The notes: generated from the letters alone by a model not told the origin. 64,000 nucleotides of DNA from Janthinobacterium sp. TB1-E2 (GCF_036885605.1 NZ_CP142523.1:2356001-2420000); one strand, 5' to 3'; counted from the stretch's first letter, positions 51,200 through 60,571 are shown. Program-made: numbers and translations.

Positions 51200-52864
51200 T
51201 TAGCGGAAGCTCAGAGCGCCCGTCAGGTCGCCCGGCGGCAGCGCGCCGCGCGACGCAAAGGCGTCGTTGCGCACTTTCAGGCCTTCGAGCAGCGGCAGGT
51301 CGTGCAGGCGCGTGATCAGGCGCAGGATCGACGTCGTGTCATAAAAACTGTGGTCGACGGCGCCTTTCTTCGCGTACGGCGAGACGACGATGGCGGGAAT
51401 GCGCGTGCCCGGACCCCAGCGGTCGCCTTTCGGCGGCGCCACGTGATCCCACCAGCCGCCGTTTTCATCGAAGGTGATCACGACGATCATGTCCTTCCAC
51501 TGCGGCGATTCCTTTAAATGCTGGATGACGTTGGCCACGTGCTGGTCGCCCGATTCGATATCGGAATAGCCGGCGTGCAGGTTCAGATTGCCCTGCGGCT
51601 TGTAGAAGGTCACGGCCGGCAGCTTGCCCGCCACGGCGGCGGCGAGGAATTTGTTCGAGATCGGGCTGTCGCCTGTGCCGCCGTCGCGCAGGTGCTCGGC
51701 GCGCGCAGCCGTGCCTGGCGCGAACTGCTTGAAGTAGTTTAGTGGCTGGTGGTGGAACTGGAAGTTCGGCTTGCTGCCGCCGCCTTTTTGGTCGAGCGCC
51801 GCTTGCCAGCCGCCGCCATACCACGCCCAGCTGACGCCCTTGCGCGACAGCAGGTCGCCGATGGTGTCATAGGTTTGCGGCGGCAGGGTGTTCGCGTCGG
51901 CCGGGTCGGCATGCAGCGGGTCGCCGTCGAAGGCGGGGCGGATGTAGCTCGGTTGATATGGCGGGGCCATGGTGTTGACGGCATAGCCGTCCGGCGTGAT
52001 GGCGCCGTCGTTCACATATTTCGGCTTGCCGTCCAGCGCGGAGGCGGGGCAGTCGGGCGAGATCGCCAGGCGCACGCCTTGCGGGCCGTCGGACAGTACG
52101 GCGATCTTTTTCTTCGCCGCCGTTTCGGCCGCGTTGAAGTATTCGTTGGCGCGGCCGGTCACCAGGAACTGGTGGTTCATGTAGGAGCCGCCGAAGGCTG
52201 CCATGAAGAAGTTGTCGCACAGCGTGTATTGCTCGGCGATCTGCCACAGGTTCAGGTTTTTCGACGTTTCGCCGTAATGGCCCATCACCAGGCCGCCGCT
52301 GTCGGCCCACGCGGCAAAGCCGTCGTTCTTGCCGCCGTTGATCTGCATCTGGTTGTTATAGAAGCGGTGCACGAGGTCGCGCGTGATGATGCTCTCGGGC
52401 AGGGGCTTGCCGGCCGCGTCGCTCAATTTGTAGGGCGCGTTGGGCAGGCCGGAAATCTGGTCTTCCTTGATCAGGTAATCGGTGCCGCCGATATTTTGCT
52501 GGTTCGGCACGAGGCCGCCCCAGATCTTCGGCAGCGTGGCCAGCGGCTTGCCGTCGCGGTCCAGCTGCTGCGCCTGTTCCGCCGTGACGGCGGACAGGGG
52601 CGCGCTGGTGCCGGGGAAGTTGGCGAACAGGTTGTTGAAGCTGCGGTTTTCCAGGTAGATCACGACCACGTTCTTGACGTGCGCCTTGAGTTTCGCGTCG
52701 AGCGAACCCTTGGCGATGGTCTTTTTGGCGGGCGCGGCGTCGGCCAGCGCCGGCAGGCTGGCGGCCAGGCCGACTGCGGAAGCAGCCTGGAAAATGCGCC
52801 GGCGCGAGGGATTGGCGGGTTGGTCGGCCGGATCGGCTGGCAGGGCGGTGGCGAGGTCCTTCAC
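51200..52864 (-). CDS. Tat-exported phosphoesterase (AcpA/phospholipase C family)
   Basis: It has 554 residues. The start is a GTG at 52864 with AAGGAG upstream. The N-terminus has the twin-arginine motif SRRRIFQAASAVGLAAS, so the protein is exported folded. The catalytic domain starts VVVIYLENRSFNNLFANFPG (metal-binding Glu-Asn) and includes GGSYMNHQFLVTG, VVITFDENGGWWDHV and GPGTRIPAIVVSPYAKKG, which match the AcpA acid phosphatase and bacterial phospholipase C superfamily. It lies 105 bp after the TonB receptor and may share its iron regulation. Confidence 0.9.
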   Translation of the reverse strand: MKDLATALPADPADQPANPSRRRIFQAASAVGLAASLPALADAAPAKKTIAKGSLDAKLKAHVKNVVVIYLENRSFNNLFANFPGTSAPLSAVTAEQAQQLDRDGKPLATLPKIWGGLVPNQQNIGGTDYLIKEDQISGLPNAPYKLSDAAGKPLPESIITRDLVHRFYNNQMQINGGKNDGFAAWADSGGLVMGHYGETSKNLNLWQIAEQYTLCDNFFMAAFGGSYMNHQFLVTGRANEYFNAAETAAKKKIAVLSDGPQGVRLAISPDCPASALDGKPKYVNDGAITPDGYAVNTMAPPYQPSYIRPAFDGDPLHADPADANTLPPQTYDTIGDLLSRKGVSWAWYGGGWQAALDQKGGGSKPNFQFHHQPLNYFKQFAPGTAARAEHLRDGGTGDSPISNKFLAAAVAGKLPAVTFYKPQGNLNLHAGYSDIESGDQHVANVIQHLKESPQWKDMIVVITFDENGGWWDHVAPPKGDRWGPGTRIPAIVVSPYAKKGAVDHSFYDTTSILRLITRLHDLPLLEGLKVRNDAFASRGALPPGDLTGALSFR

Positions 52865-52969
52865 ACATTCTCCTTGGGTGTCTCTATGGGCACGGGCGTT
52901 GGCGGCAATCGCCGGCAACGCCCGTGAAGCGGGAAAATTGTATCACCGGCCCTGCGCCGGTGTGAAATA

Positions 52970-55465
52970 CTAGAACTGGTAGCGCACGCTCAGCGCCACC
53001 TTGCGCGCCGGACCATACATGCCTGAGTACCACCAGTCTGACACGGACGCCGTGTATTTTTTGTCGAACAGGTTGGCCACGTTGACGGTGGCAGACAGCT
53101 TGTCGTTGACGTCGTAGCGCGCCATCAGGCTGGCCACCGAGTACGCCTTCTGTTCCCAGTGCATGGTGCTATTGATCTGCCACGCGTCGATGTCCGAATA
53201 CACGCGGCTTTGCCAGTTCACGCCGCCGCCGATGGTCAGGCGATTCAGGTCGCCGGGCAGGCGGTAGGTGGTCCACAGTTTCACCAGGTGGCGCGGGAAG
53301 GTGGTCAGGATGGCCTTGCCGGCATTGTTTTCCGTCTGGCTGTACGACCACGATGCCGAAATATTCCAGTCCGGCGTGATGGCGCCCGTCGCTTCAACGT
53401 CCACGCCCTGGGTCTTGGCGCCCTTGATGGCGCGGTTGGCAGGATTGTTCGTGCCAGGCACGGTGTAGCCGGGGTCCGATTCGGACAGATTGCTCTGGCG
53501 GATCTGGTACAGCGCGGCAGAGGTGTTCAGGCGGCCATCGAGCCAGCCGCTCTTGATGCCCGCTTCAAAGGTCTTGCCCTCGCGCGGCGCCAGCAGCTTG
53601 CCGTAGCGGTCTTGCGATGCTTGCGGCTGGTAGATGGTGGAGTAGCTGGCGTAGGCGCTGTGCGTGCCGTCGATGTCGAATACGAGGCCGCCATACGGCG
53701 TGAAGACACGGCTCTCCGAGGCCGGGGACGCGCTGTAAAAATTCACGGACGGCGCGTCCGAGATGTAGTTCTCGCTGTAGCGCAGCACCTTGGCGCCGGC
53801 GATCAGTTTCAGGTGTTCGGAGAGGTTGAAGCGGCTGGCCGCGTAGGCGCTGGCCTGGCGGCGCGTGCTGTCGTAGATAACGGTGGTACCGCCAAACACG
53901 GGCGTTGCCGTGCGATTCCAGCGGTACAGGTTGACTGGCGTGTTTTCGACGCCCCGGTCGAAACGGCCATCGGTCGTGCTTTGAAATTCGCTGTAGTCCA
54001 TGCCCAGCACCAGCTCGTGCTGGCGGCCGAATGCGCTGAACGGCCCGCGCACATTGACGTCCACGCTGTTGACCTGAAGCTGGTAGTCGCGGTAGTCGGC
54101 GTTCAAGCTCAGGCCATCGCCCGTGGCCTGGTCGGGAAAGCCGCCACTCACGCTCAGGTAGACGGCGCGTTCTTCCTGCGACGATTGCACGCGGTTGGCC
54201 GAGATTTTCAGCTTCCAGTCGTTGGCCAGCGCGTGCTCCACGGTGGCGAAGAGGTCGGTCGAATTGGTGTCGAAGCGGTTCGACTTGGCGGCCGGGCTGA
54301 AAGAGCGTGGCAGGTCCGTCATGACGCCATTGCTGTAGAACAGGGGGAATCCCAGGTAGGACAAGGATCCGTTCGAGCGCTTGCGCTGGTGCGTGACGCC
54401 GGCCGTCAGCTTCGTGTCGCGTGACAGGTCCGCCTCGACCACGCCATAGACCACTTTCTTGTCGCGGCTGTAGCCGTCGATGATGCTGTCGCCTTCTTCG
54501 TACACCGTCACCAGGCGGCCGCGCACGCTGCCAGTCTCGTTCAGCGGACCCGAGACGTCGGCCATGGCGCGCCGCTCATCGTAGGAAGCCAGCTCGCCCT
54601 CGACGGAGGCCTGGAACTGCGCCGTCGGCTTCTTGCGCACCATGTTGATGGCGCCCGACGCGTCGCCCGCGCCCGTCATCAGGCCCGAGGCGCCGCGCAG
54701 CACTTCGATGCGGTCGTACAGCGCCATGTCGGCCAGGCTTTGCGACGGTATCGCATTGAGGCCCAGGTTTTCCGAATGCGTGCTGACGCCATCGAGCTGG
54801 TAATTGGTGATCGAATAGCCGCGCGAAGTAAAGCCCGTGCGTTCGCTGCCCAGCGAGAACAGGGTGATGCCCGGCGTCTGCGCCATCACTTGCGCGATCG
54901 TGTTCAAGCCCTGGTCCTGCATGCGTTGCTGCGTGATGACGCTGACCGACTGCGGCGTTTCCCTGACCGACAGGCCCAGCGGCGTGGCCGTGGCGATCGG
55001 CAGGGTGGAGACATACGCGCCCGAGCCTTCCGTCGCATCCTGCTGCGCCTTGACCGATACTTCCGGCATCATCGCCATCGCTTCGCCACCCGCCGCCGCA
55101 TCGGCCGGGCGCAGCACATAGCTGCCGTTGGCGCTGCGCTCGGCCTTCAGGCCCGTGCCGCGTAGCACGCCGTTCAGGGCGGCCAGCACGTCGTGGCGGC
55201 CGCTCAAGCCGGCCGAGGTCTTGCCGCGCGTCTGCTCCGGCGTGAAACTGAGGATGACACGCGACTGGCTGGCGACCTGGCGCAGCGCCGTGGCCAGGTC
55301 GCCGGCCGGCACCTGGAAGTCGAGGCTGGCCGCAGCGGCGGCCGCGCTTTCCTGCGCCAGGGCTGGCGTCTGGACGTTCAGCAGCAGGGCCGAACCGATG
55401 AAGACGAGCTCGATGGCATACGCCATGGGTTTGATACGCGGCTTGGAATGAATGGCAGGAGACAT
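52970..55465 (-). CDS. TonB-dependent siderophore receptor with STN signalling domain
   Basis: This outer-membrane receptor has 831 residues. After a signal peptide ending ALAQ comes an STN domain (LDFQVPAGDLATALRQVASQ to about residue 120), which talks to FecR-type anti-sigma factors. Next is the plug (VRETPQSVSVITQQRMQDQG, DGVSTHSENLGLN, VLRGASGLMTGAGDASGAIN) and the 22-strand barrel ending in VALSVRYQF with the C-terminal Phe. The sequence resembles FhuE/FpvA-type ferric-siderophore receptors. fecR and fecI lie directly upstream, and the actual siderophore is unknown. Confidence 0.93.
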   Translation of the reverse strand: MSPAIHSKPRIKPMAYAIELVFIGSALLLNVQTPALAQESAAAAAASLDFQVPAGDLATALRQVASQSRVILSFTPEQTRGKTSAGLSGRHDVLAALNGVLRGTGLKAERSANGSYVLRPADAAAGGEAMAMMPEVSVKAQQDATEGSGAYVSTLPIATATPLGLSVRETPQSVSVITQQRMQDQGLNTIAQVMAQTPGITLFSLGSERTGFTSRGYSITNYQLDGVSTHSENLGLNAIPSQSLADMALYDRIEVLRGASGLMTGAGDASGAINMVRKKPTAQFQASVEGELASYDERRAMADVSGPLNETGSVRGRLVTVYEEGDSIIDGYSRDKKVVYGVVEADLSRDTKLTAGVTHQRKRSNGSLSYLGFPLFYSNGVMTDLPRSFSPAAKSNRFDTNSTDLFATVEHALANDWKLKISANRVQSSQEERAVYLSVSGGFPDQATGDGLSLNADYRDYQLQVNSVDVNVRGPFSAFGRQHELVLGMDYSEFQSTTDGRFDRGVENTPVNLYRWNRTATPVFGGTTVIYDSTRRQASAYAASRFNLSEHLKLIAGAKVLRYSENYISDAPSVNFYSASPASESRVFTPYGGLVFDIDGTHSAYASYSTIYQPQASQDRYGKLLAPREGKTFEAGIKSGWLDGRLNTSAALYQIRQSNLSESDPGYTVPGTNNPANRAIKGAKTQGVDVEATGAITPDWNISASWSYSQTENNAGKAILTTFPRHLVKLWTTYRLPGDLNRLTIGGGVNWQSRVYSDIDAWQINSTMHWEQKAYSVASLMARYDVNDKLSATVNVANLFDKKYTASVSDWWYSGMYGPARKVALSVRYQF

Positions 55466-55567
55466 GGTTACCTTGTGGTGTAGTCGTCAAAAAAGAACGT
55501 TGCCTACACAGGTCACGCGAGAATCGGAAGCGGGTACTTTTTTTTGCGCCGGCGTCAAAATATATTT

Positions 55568-56578
55568 TCAGCGCGGCTGGCGCGCCTCGACCTGCACCCA
55601 GTAGCGCGTGCGCAGGCGCACGTCCACGGGCAGGGAGTCGGGCAGCGACAGCACCACGGCATCCAGGTCGGCCAGCGGGAAGACGCCGGAGATGCGCAGG
55701 CCGGCGACGGCGTCGTCGCAGCCCAGCAAGCCGTGGCGGTAGCGGCTCAGTTCATGCAGAAAGTCGCGCAGCGGCATGGCGTCGGCCAGCAGCAAACCCT
55801 GGCGCCAGGCCCAGACATCGGGTGAGACGGCGTGCGCGGGCAAGGTATTCTGCGCCGTCATGCCGCCGCCCTGGCCCGCGCGGAGCACCGGGCTGGCGTT
55901 GCCATGGCGCGGCATCAGCCGCACGGCGCCTTCCTCGACGGCGACCAGGGTGCTGCCGTCCGCCTGGCGCACCGAGTAGCGCGTGCCCAGCGCCTGCGCG
56001 TGGCCTTGCGCCGTTTCGACGAGGAAGGGGCGGTAGGGCATGCCCGTTTCGCGGGCCGTGGCGATGAACACTTCGCCCTGCACCAGTTGCAGCAGGCGCT
56101 GCGTGCCCGTGTAGCGGATGTTGACGGCGCTGCCGCTGTTCAGGTGCAGACGGCTGCCGTCGGGCAGGGTCAGTTCGCGGCGTTCGCCCACGCCGGTGGA
56201 CAGGTCGGCCAGCGCGGCGCGGGCCATGTCGGGCGCATATTGCGAGCGCGCGCCGAACCAGCCCGTGAGGCCGATGGCCGATACCCACGCCAGCAACTGC
56301 AGGCTGCGGCGGCGCGAGATGGTCGAGGCAGGGCGGGAGCGCTGTGTCAACGCTGTGCGGCTGGCCTGCGCATCGAGTTCGCGCAAGCTGCCGCTGACGC
56401 TTTCGATGTGTTTCCACGCCCGTTCATGGTCGGGGTGCGCCTGGCGCCACTGCTGCCAGGCCGTTTTTTCCGCCGGCGTCGTTTCGCCGCTCATCAGGGT
56501 GGCCAGCCATTCGGCTGCCTGCATGGCGATGGCCAGGTCGATGGGCTGGCCCTGTGCGTAGACGGTGGCGCCGCGCAT
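55568..56578 (-). CDS. fecR: FecR-type anti-sigma/sigma-regulator protein
   Basis: This inner-membrane signalling protein has 336 residues. The cytoplasmic N-terminus (AAEWLATLMSGETTPAEK, WKHIESVS) binds the sigma factor, one membrane helix follows (LQLLAWVSAIGLTGWFG, about 95-112), and the periplasmic FecR domain (LPDGSRLHLNSGSAVNIRY, FLVETAQGHAQALGTRYSV) senses the receptor STN domain. The ATG is one base after the fecI stop. Locus order is fecI-fecR-receptor. Confidence 0.92.
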   Translation of the reverse strand: MRGATVYAQGQPIDLAIAMQAAEWLATLMSGETTPAEKTAWQQWRQAHPDHERAWKHIESVSGSLRELDAQASRTALTQRSRPASTISRRRSLQLLAWVSAIGLTGWFGARSQYAPDMARAALADLSTGVGERRELTLPDGSRLHLNSGSAVNIRYTGTQRLLQLVQGEVFIATARETGMPYRPFLVETAQGHAQALGTRYSVRQADGSTLVAVEEGAVRLMPRHGNASPVLRAGQGGGMTAQNTLPAHAVSPDVWAWRQGLLLADAMPLRDFLHELSRYRHGLLGCDDAVAGLRISGVFPLADLDAVVLSLPDSLPVDVRLRTRYWVQVEARQPR

Positions 56579-56579
56579 G

Positions 56580-57098
56580 TCAGGACGCGGCAAAATCGGG
56601 CACGGCAAAAAAGCATAGCAGGTTGGCCTTGCTCAGGTATTTTTTGACGGAATGCGTGGTGGTGTCCAGTTCGGCGGCGATCTCGGCGTAGGTCATGCCG
56701 TCCAGGTGTGCCAGCAGGAAAGCGGCCCTGGCCTTGGCGGACAGCTGGTCCAGCGCGCGGTCGACCAGCTGCAGCGATTCGAGCAGGATGGACATCGCTT
56801 CCGGCGACGGCGTGCTCGCTTGCGGCTGGTGCAGCAGGGCGTCGAGGTAAGCCCGTTCGAGTTCTTCGCGCCGGCAGTGGTTGGCCAGCAGGCGCTTCGC
56901 GATGGTGGCCAGGAAAGGGCGTGGCTGCGCGATCCCGGCACTGCTGCGCGCAACGAAGATCTTGATGAAGGTATCCTGCGCCAGGTCGCCGGCCAGCCCC
57001 GCATCGTGCAGGCGGCGCTTCAGCCAGTGCAGCAGCCAGGAATGGTGCTCGGCATACAGGGCCTGGAAGTCGGACGGAGGGGAAGGGGCGGACAGCAT
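56580..57098 (-). CDS. fecI: FecI-type ECF sigma factor
   Basis: This ECF sigma factor has 172 residues. Region 2 (AEHHSWLLHWLKRRL, DLAQDTFIKIF) and region 4 (LSAKARAAFLLAHLDGMTYAEIAAELDTTTHSVKKYL) are both present without extensions. It should direct transcription of the receptor operon when the siderophore is bound. A textbook Fur box lies 29 bp before the start, so the gene is repressed by iron. Confidence 0.94.
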   Translation of the reverse strand: MLSAPSPPSDFQALYAEHHSWLLHWLKRRLHDAGLAGDLAQDTFIKIFVARSSAGIAQPRPFLATIAKRLLANHCRREELERAYLDALLHQPQASTPSPEAMSILLESLQLVDRALDQLSAKARAAFLLAHLDGMTYAEIAAELDTTTHSVKKYLSKANLLCFFAVPDFAAS

Positions 57099-57126
57099 GC
57101 GAAGAGGGCGGGATAGCTTAATCTAA

Positions 57127-57143
57127 ATGAGAATTGTTCTCAT
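57127..57143. promoter_or_regulatory. Fur box upstream of fecI
   Basis: ATGAGAA-TTG-TTCTCAT is a perfect 7-3-7 inverted repeat, extended to AAATGAGAA. It matches the betaproteobacterial Fur consensus and overlaps the likely fecI promoter. Confidence 0.9.
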
Positions 57144-57326
57144 AATAACGCAGCGGCGCGCGCCAGGCAATCAGGAAAACGCGGCGTTGCTGAAATGCGA
57201 CTGCGCGCCCGGGCCACGCGCTGTGCCGGATTTGCGCCTGCACACGGTAGATGTAAAAGTTTCCTTAGCGCAAGCTTTCATGTGAGAAAATGCGGCTTGT
57301 CGATGTGGTGCGGAGCGGAGCGAAAA

Positions 57327-57995
57327 ATGATGTGGATGGTTGGCGGTGCCCTGATTCTATTGGTCGCCAGATTTTTATGGCTGGCCTATTTTCATCGGGT
57401 CAACGCGATGTCGCGCCAGGCGGAATTGATGAACTGGCTCGATATCGGCCGGGTGTCGAACCCCGATGGCGGCAAGGATATTCTGTTGGCCAGAAACGAG
57501 CGCGGCGCCCGGATCGACTGGCGCACGGGCGAAGTCTGGCTGATGAACCCCAAGGTGGCCGAGCCGTTTGCCGATTTCCTCGCCGTCGAGCGCTGGCTGA
57601 CGATGCGCGACATACCGGCGGCGGGCAAGCCGGCCGCAGCCACGCCTGCGCCAGTGGAACCGGAACCGGAAGCGGCGCCTGAGCCCGGCCCCGTGCGCGA
57701 CACCTTGCCGGCCTTCCAGCAAAAAGTCGATGCCTGCCTGGCCAAGGCCGAAGGCGGCCAGGAATTGCTGGAAACCAAGCAGGCGTTCGAGGCGGGCAGC
57801 GAGCCCTATCTTGAGGCGTCGACGGAGTTGAGCAAGACGGCGCTCGAGCTCGAAGTGTCGCCAGCCATGGTAGCGACGTTTCATATCAGCGCCTTTGCCG
57901 CCCTGTCCGAAACGGCGGGCGCCGACAAGCTGGAAAGAGTGGCGGCCAGCCTGCACGCGGCGGCCAGGCAGATCAGGGCCAGCGTCGCCGTGTAA
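57327..57995 (+). CDS. membrane-anchored hypothetical protein, 222 aa
   Basis: ATG 57327 (MMWMVGGALILLVARFLWLA) gives an N-terminal membrane helix, with GGAG six bases upstream. Residues 30-90 form a compact domain (MNWLDIGRVSNPDGGKDILLA, TGEVWLMNPKVAEPF). A Pro/Glu-rich linker of about 25 residues (APVEPEPEAAPEPGPV) leads to a helical C-terminus with VDACLAKAEGGQELLETK. The family is not recognised. The upstream 228 bp beside fecI hold the Fur box and no other gene. Confidence 0.65.
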   Translation: MMWMVGGALILLVARFLWLAYFHRVNAMSRQAELMNWLDIGRVSNPDGGKDILLARNERGARIDWRTGEVWLMNPKVAEPFADFLAVERWLTMRDIPAAGKPAAATPAPVEPEPEAAPEPGPVRDTLPAFQQKVDACLAKAEGGQELLETKQAFEAGSEPYLEASTELSKTALELEVSPAMVATFHISAFAALSETAGADKLERVAASLHAAARQIRASVAV

Positions 57996-58017
57996 AAAGC
58001 GGGCCTGACCCGGAATG

Positions 58018-58057
58018 AAAAAAACCGCTGACTCCCTTGCAGGAATCAGCGGTTTTT
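58018..58057 (-). terminator. terminator after tRNA-fMet copy 1
   Basis: CCGCTGA/TCAGCGG stem with A- and T-runs on each side, so it works on both strands and also ends the 57327 gene. Confidence 0.8.
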
Positions 58058-58063
58058 ATGTAT

Positions 58064-58140
58064 TGGTTGCGGGGACAGGATTTGAACCTGTGACCTTCGG
58101 GTTATGAGCCCGACGAGCTGCCAGACTGCTCCACCCCGCA
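58064..58140 (-). tRNA. initiator tRNA-fMet(CAT), copy 1
   Basis: 77 nt with CCA encoded. The anticodon stem has the three G-C pairs (GGG/CCC) of initiators around CTCATAA. Bases 1 and 72 are T and A, a weak pair instead of the E. coli C-A mismatch. A TATAAT box (58146-58151 on the + strand reads ATTATA) lies 5 bp upstream. Confidence 0.95.
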
Positions 58141-58238
58141 GGCGAATTATAACCGAGTTTGTTGCATTGCGAAAGAGCGGATTGACACGAAGGGCATTTG
58201 CTTTGCATGAGGGCGGTAGGCATGCTGCGCCGCAATGG

Positions 58239-58276
58239 AAAAAGCCGCCGATCCCTTTGCAGAATCAGCGGCTTTT
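58239..58276 (-). terminator. terminator after tRNA-fMet copy 2
   Basis: AAGCCGC.../GCGGCTT stem with flanking A/T runs, a diverged duplicate of the copy 1 terminator. Confidence 0.8.
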
Positions 58277-58282
58277 ATATAT

Positions 58283-58359
58283 TGGTTGCGGGGACAGGAT
58301 TTGAACCTGTGACCTTCGGGTTATGAGCCCGACGAGCTGCCAGACTGCTCCACCCCGCA
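58283..58359 (-). tRNA. initiator tRNA-fMet(CAT), copy 2
   Basis: Same mature sequence as copy 1. The promoter is clearer here: TTGCGC, 17 bp, TATAAT on the minus strand, again about 5 bp from the tRNA 5' end. The tRNA plus terminator block was duplicated in tandem. Confidence 0.95.
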
Positions 58360-58415
58360 GGCGAATTATAGCGGGGTTTGCTGCAATGCGCAATGGCCGG
58401 GTTTTAGACCCCCGA

Positions 58416-59594
58416 TTACGCCGCCGCCAGGCGCCACAGCGACGTGACTTCCTTCGAACGGGCCGCATGCAGGCTGTCGGTGGCGTCCTGTGCGCGCGGG
58501 TGCGTGGGTTTCACGTCCAGGCGGTCGATGACTTTCAAGCCCGCCTGTTGTATCCACTCGAGCAATTGCGCGCGCGGGCGCAAGCCCAGGTGCTCGGCCA
58601 GGTCCGACAGGATCAGCCAGCCTTCGCCGTTTGGCTCCAGGTGGTCGGCCAGGCCGGCGAGGAAGCCGCGCAGCATGCGGCTGTCCGGATCGTAGACGGC
58701 GTATTCGATCGGCGAGCTGGGACGGGCCGGCAGCCATGGCGGATTGCACACGACGAGCGGCGCGCGGCCGGCGGGGAACAGGTCGGCCTGCACCACCTCG
58801 ACCTTGTCGGCCACATCGAGGCGGGCCAGGTTTTCGCGCGCGCAGGACAGGGCGCGCGGGTCCTGGTCGGTGGCAACGATGCGGGCGACGCCGCGCTGCG
58901 CCAGCACGGCGGCCAGCACGCCCGTGCCGGTGCCGATGTCGAAGGCCAGGCTGGCGCGCGCGGGCAGCGGCGCTTCCGCCACCAGGCCCACGTATTCGCC
59001 GCGGATCGGCGCGAACACGCCGTAGTGCGGATGGATGCGCTGGCCCAGGGCCGGCAGTTCCACGCCCGTGCGGCGCCATTCGTGCGCGCCGATCAGGCCC
59101 AGCAGTTCGCGCAAGGAGGCGATAAACGGCTCTTCGCCGCGGCCATACGCTTCATTGCACGCCAGTTTCACGTCCGGCGCGCGGCGCAGCGGGATCGTGT
59201 AGTCGGCATCGAAGGGCAGCAGCAGCATGGCCAGGGTGCGGGCGCGCTGCGACTGGGCCTGGCGGTGCAGATGGAACGCTTCCGTGGCGGTCGGTTCCGG
59301 CTTGGCCAATTTGGCGGCCTTGGCCTTCTTGCTTGGCTTGTCGTTCTTGTGGTCGGCGCGCCGCGCCAGTGCCTGCAGCAGTTGGCGCGCGTTCTGGAAG
59401 TCGCCGCGCCACAGCATGGCCGTGCCTTCGCAGGCCAGGCGGTAAGCCTGGTCGGCCGTCGTGCGGTCATCGGCGATGACGACGCGCTTGGGCGGCGGCA
59501 TGCCGCTTTCCGAGCGCCAGCGGGCCGCGTGTTCGGCGCCGTTTTCGCTCCAGTGGATCTGCGGATGAACGGTAGGTGAAGAGGTGTCGGACAT
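58416..59594 (-). CDS. class I SAM methyltransferase with NPPW motif, 392 aa
   Basis: SAM motif I is LAFDIGTGTGVLAAVLAQRG and motif IV is VVCNPPWLPARP. NPPW/NPPY marks enzymes that methylate planar amide or N6-amino groups (PrmB/PrmC, RlmG-like, DNA adenine types). The N-terminal 200 residues form a separate region with a Lys/Ala-rich stretch (KPSKKAKAAKLAKP) and an HxxY-like EAYGRGEEPFIASL. The target, protein glutamine or rRNA/tRNA base, cannot be told. ATG 59594 was chosen. Confidence 0.85.
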   Translation of the reverse strand: MSDTSSPTVHPQIHWSENGAEHAARWRSESGMPPPKRVVIADDRTTADQAYRLACEGTAMLWRGDFQNARQLLQALARRADHKNDKPSKKAKAAKLAKPEPTATEAFHLHRQAQSQRARTLAMLLLPFDADYTIPLRRAPDVKLACNEAYGRGEEPFIASLRELLGLIGAHEWRRTGVELPALGQRIHPHYGVFAPIRGEYVGLVAEAPLPARASLAFDIGTGTGVLAAVLAQRGVARIVATDQDPRALSCARENLARLDVADKVEVVQADLFPAGRAPLVVCNPPWLPARPSSPIEYAVYDPDSRMLRGFLAGLADHLEPNGEGWLILSDLAEHLGLRPRAQLLEWIQQAGLKVIDRLDVKPTHPRAQDATDSLHAARSKEVTSLWRLAAA

Positions 59595-59652
59595 GGGATT
59601 CAATCGATAGAAGGGGGCGCGCGGCATGGTCGCCTGCGCAGGCCGTCTTCCA

Positions 59653-60510
59653 TTATACGTTGCTGGCCGTGCCGTCTGTGCTGCCGGCGCTGTCCGTGCC
59701 ATAGGCGAGCGCCAGCGCGCGGGCGCGCGCCTGGTCTTCCGGCGTGGCTTCCACGATTTTCTTGCCGGCGTCGGCCACCGCGTCCGGCTGCACCAGCTTG
59801 AGCAAGCGCAAGCTCAGGCTGCCCGCCAGGTCGCCATCGTTGCCGCTGGCGCTGGCGCCGTCGGACATGCCCTGATAGAGATTGCTTTGCAATTGCTGGC
59901 CCAGCAGCTTGAACAGGTCGTGCAGATTGCCGGCGAAATGCGTGTCGGGCAACTGTTTGGCGGGCAGGGCACCGTCATCGGATGCCGGGGCTTCCGGCGT
60001 TTCGTTTTGGGTTTGCTCAAGCACGCCCGCGCTGATATTCGATTGATATTGCACTTCCACTTCAAAGTCGAAGGTCTGGCCGTCGGCCGTCGTGATCTTG
60101 CCCTTGCCGATGAAATGCGCGTTTTCATCGAGGCTGAAGGCGGCCGCGCGGCTGCTGCCATTGGGGCCCGAAACACTGGCGCTGTCGCTGCTGAAACTGG
60201 CTCCCGCCTGCAGATCGACGGAATCGAAGGCAATGGTGGCGCCGTCGCCGAACAGCTGGCGCGTCATGTTGCTCAGAAAATCCTGCGCCACGTCGACGGT
60301 GGCGTTGCCCAGCGCATCGGTACGTTGCGACAGCCCCTTGGCCGACAGGTCCAGGCCATTCTTCGACAGGGCCACGACGTCTTGCGCCGTGCGCTGCATC
60401 AGGGGTGAGCCGGCCAGGCCCGTGGCGCTGTTGCCCGTGCGGGACGGCTGCTGGCCAGCCAGCGTATTCGAGGCGGGTTGACGGCTGGCGAGGGCGGGAA
60501 GCTGGGACAT
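59653..60510 (-). CDS. hypothetical protein, Ser/Ala/Gln-rich, 285 aa
   Basis: There is no Cys, no signal peptide and no membrane segment. The composition (many Ser, Ala, Gln, Asp, Gly) and the pattern MSQLPALASRQ...NGLDLSAKGLSQRTDALGNATVDVAQDFL resemble proteins passed through flagellar or type III export, but I cannot name a family. The middle holds a beta-rich domain (FDSVDLQAGASFSSDSASVS, TFDFEVEVQYQS). It is 58 bp upstream of the methyltransferase on the same strand. Confidence 0.6.
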   Translation of the reverse strand: MSQLPALASRQPASNTLAGQQPSRTGNSATGLAGSPLMQRTAQDVVALSKNGLDLSAKGLSQRTDALGNATVDVAQDFLSNMTRQLFGDGATIAFDSVDLQAGASFSSDSASVSGPNGSSRAAAFSLDENAHFIGKGKITTADGQTFDFEVEVQYQSNISAGVLEQTQNETPEAPASDDGALPAKQLPDTHFAGNLHDLFKLLGQQLQSNLYQGMSDGASASGNDGDLAGSLSLRLLKLVQPDAVADAGKKIVEATPEDQARARALALAYGTDSAGSTDGTASNV

Positions 60511-60571
60511 GGCGATTTCTCAATGAGCGAAGTACCGTTATTAACGGCGTTCTACGCCCATTCTTTAACCA

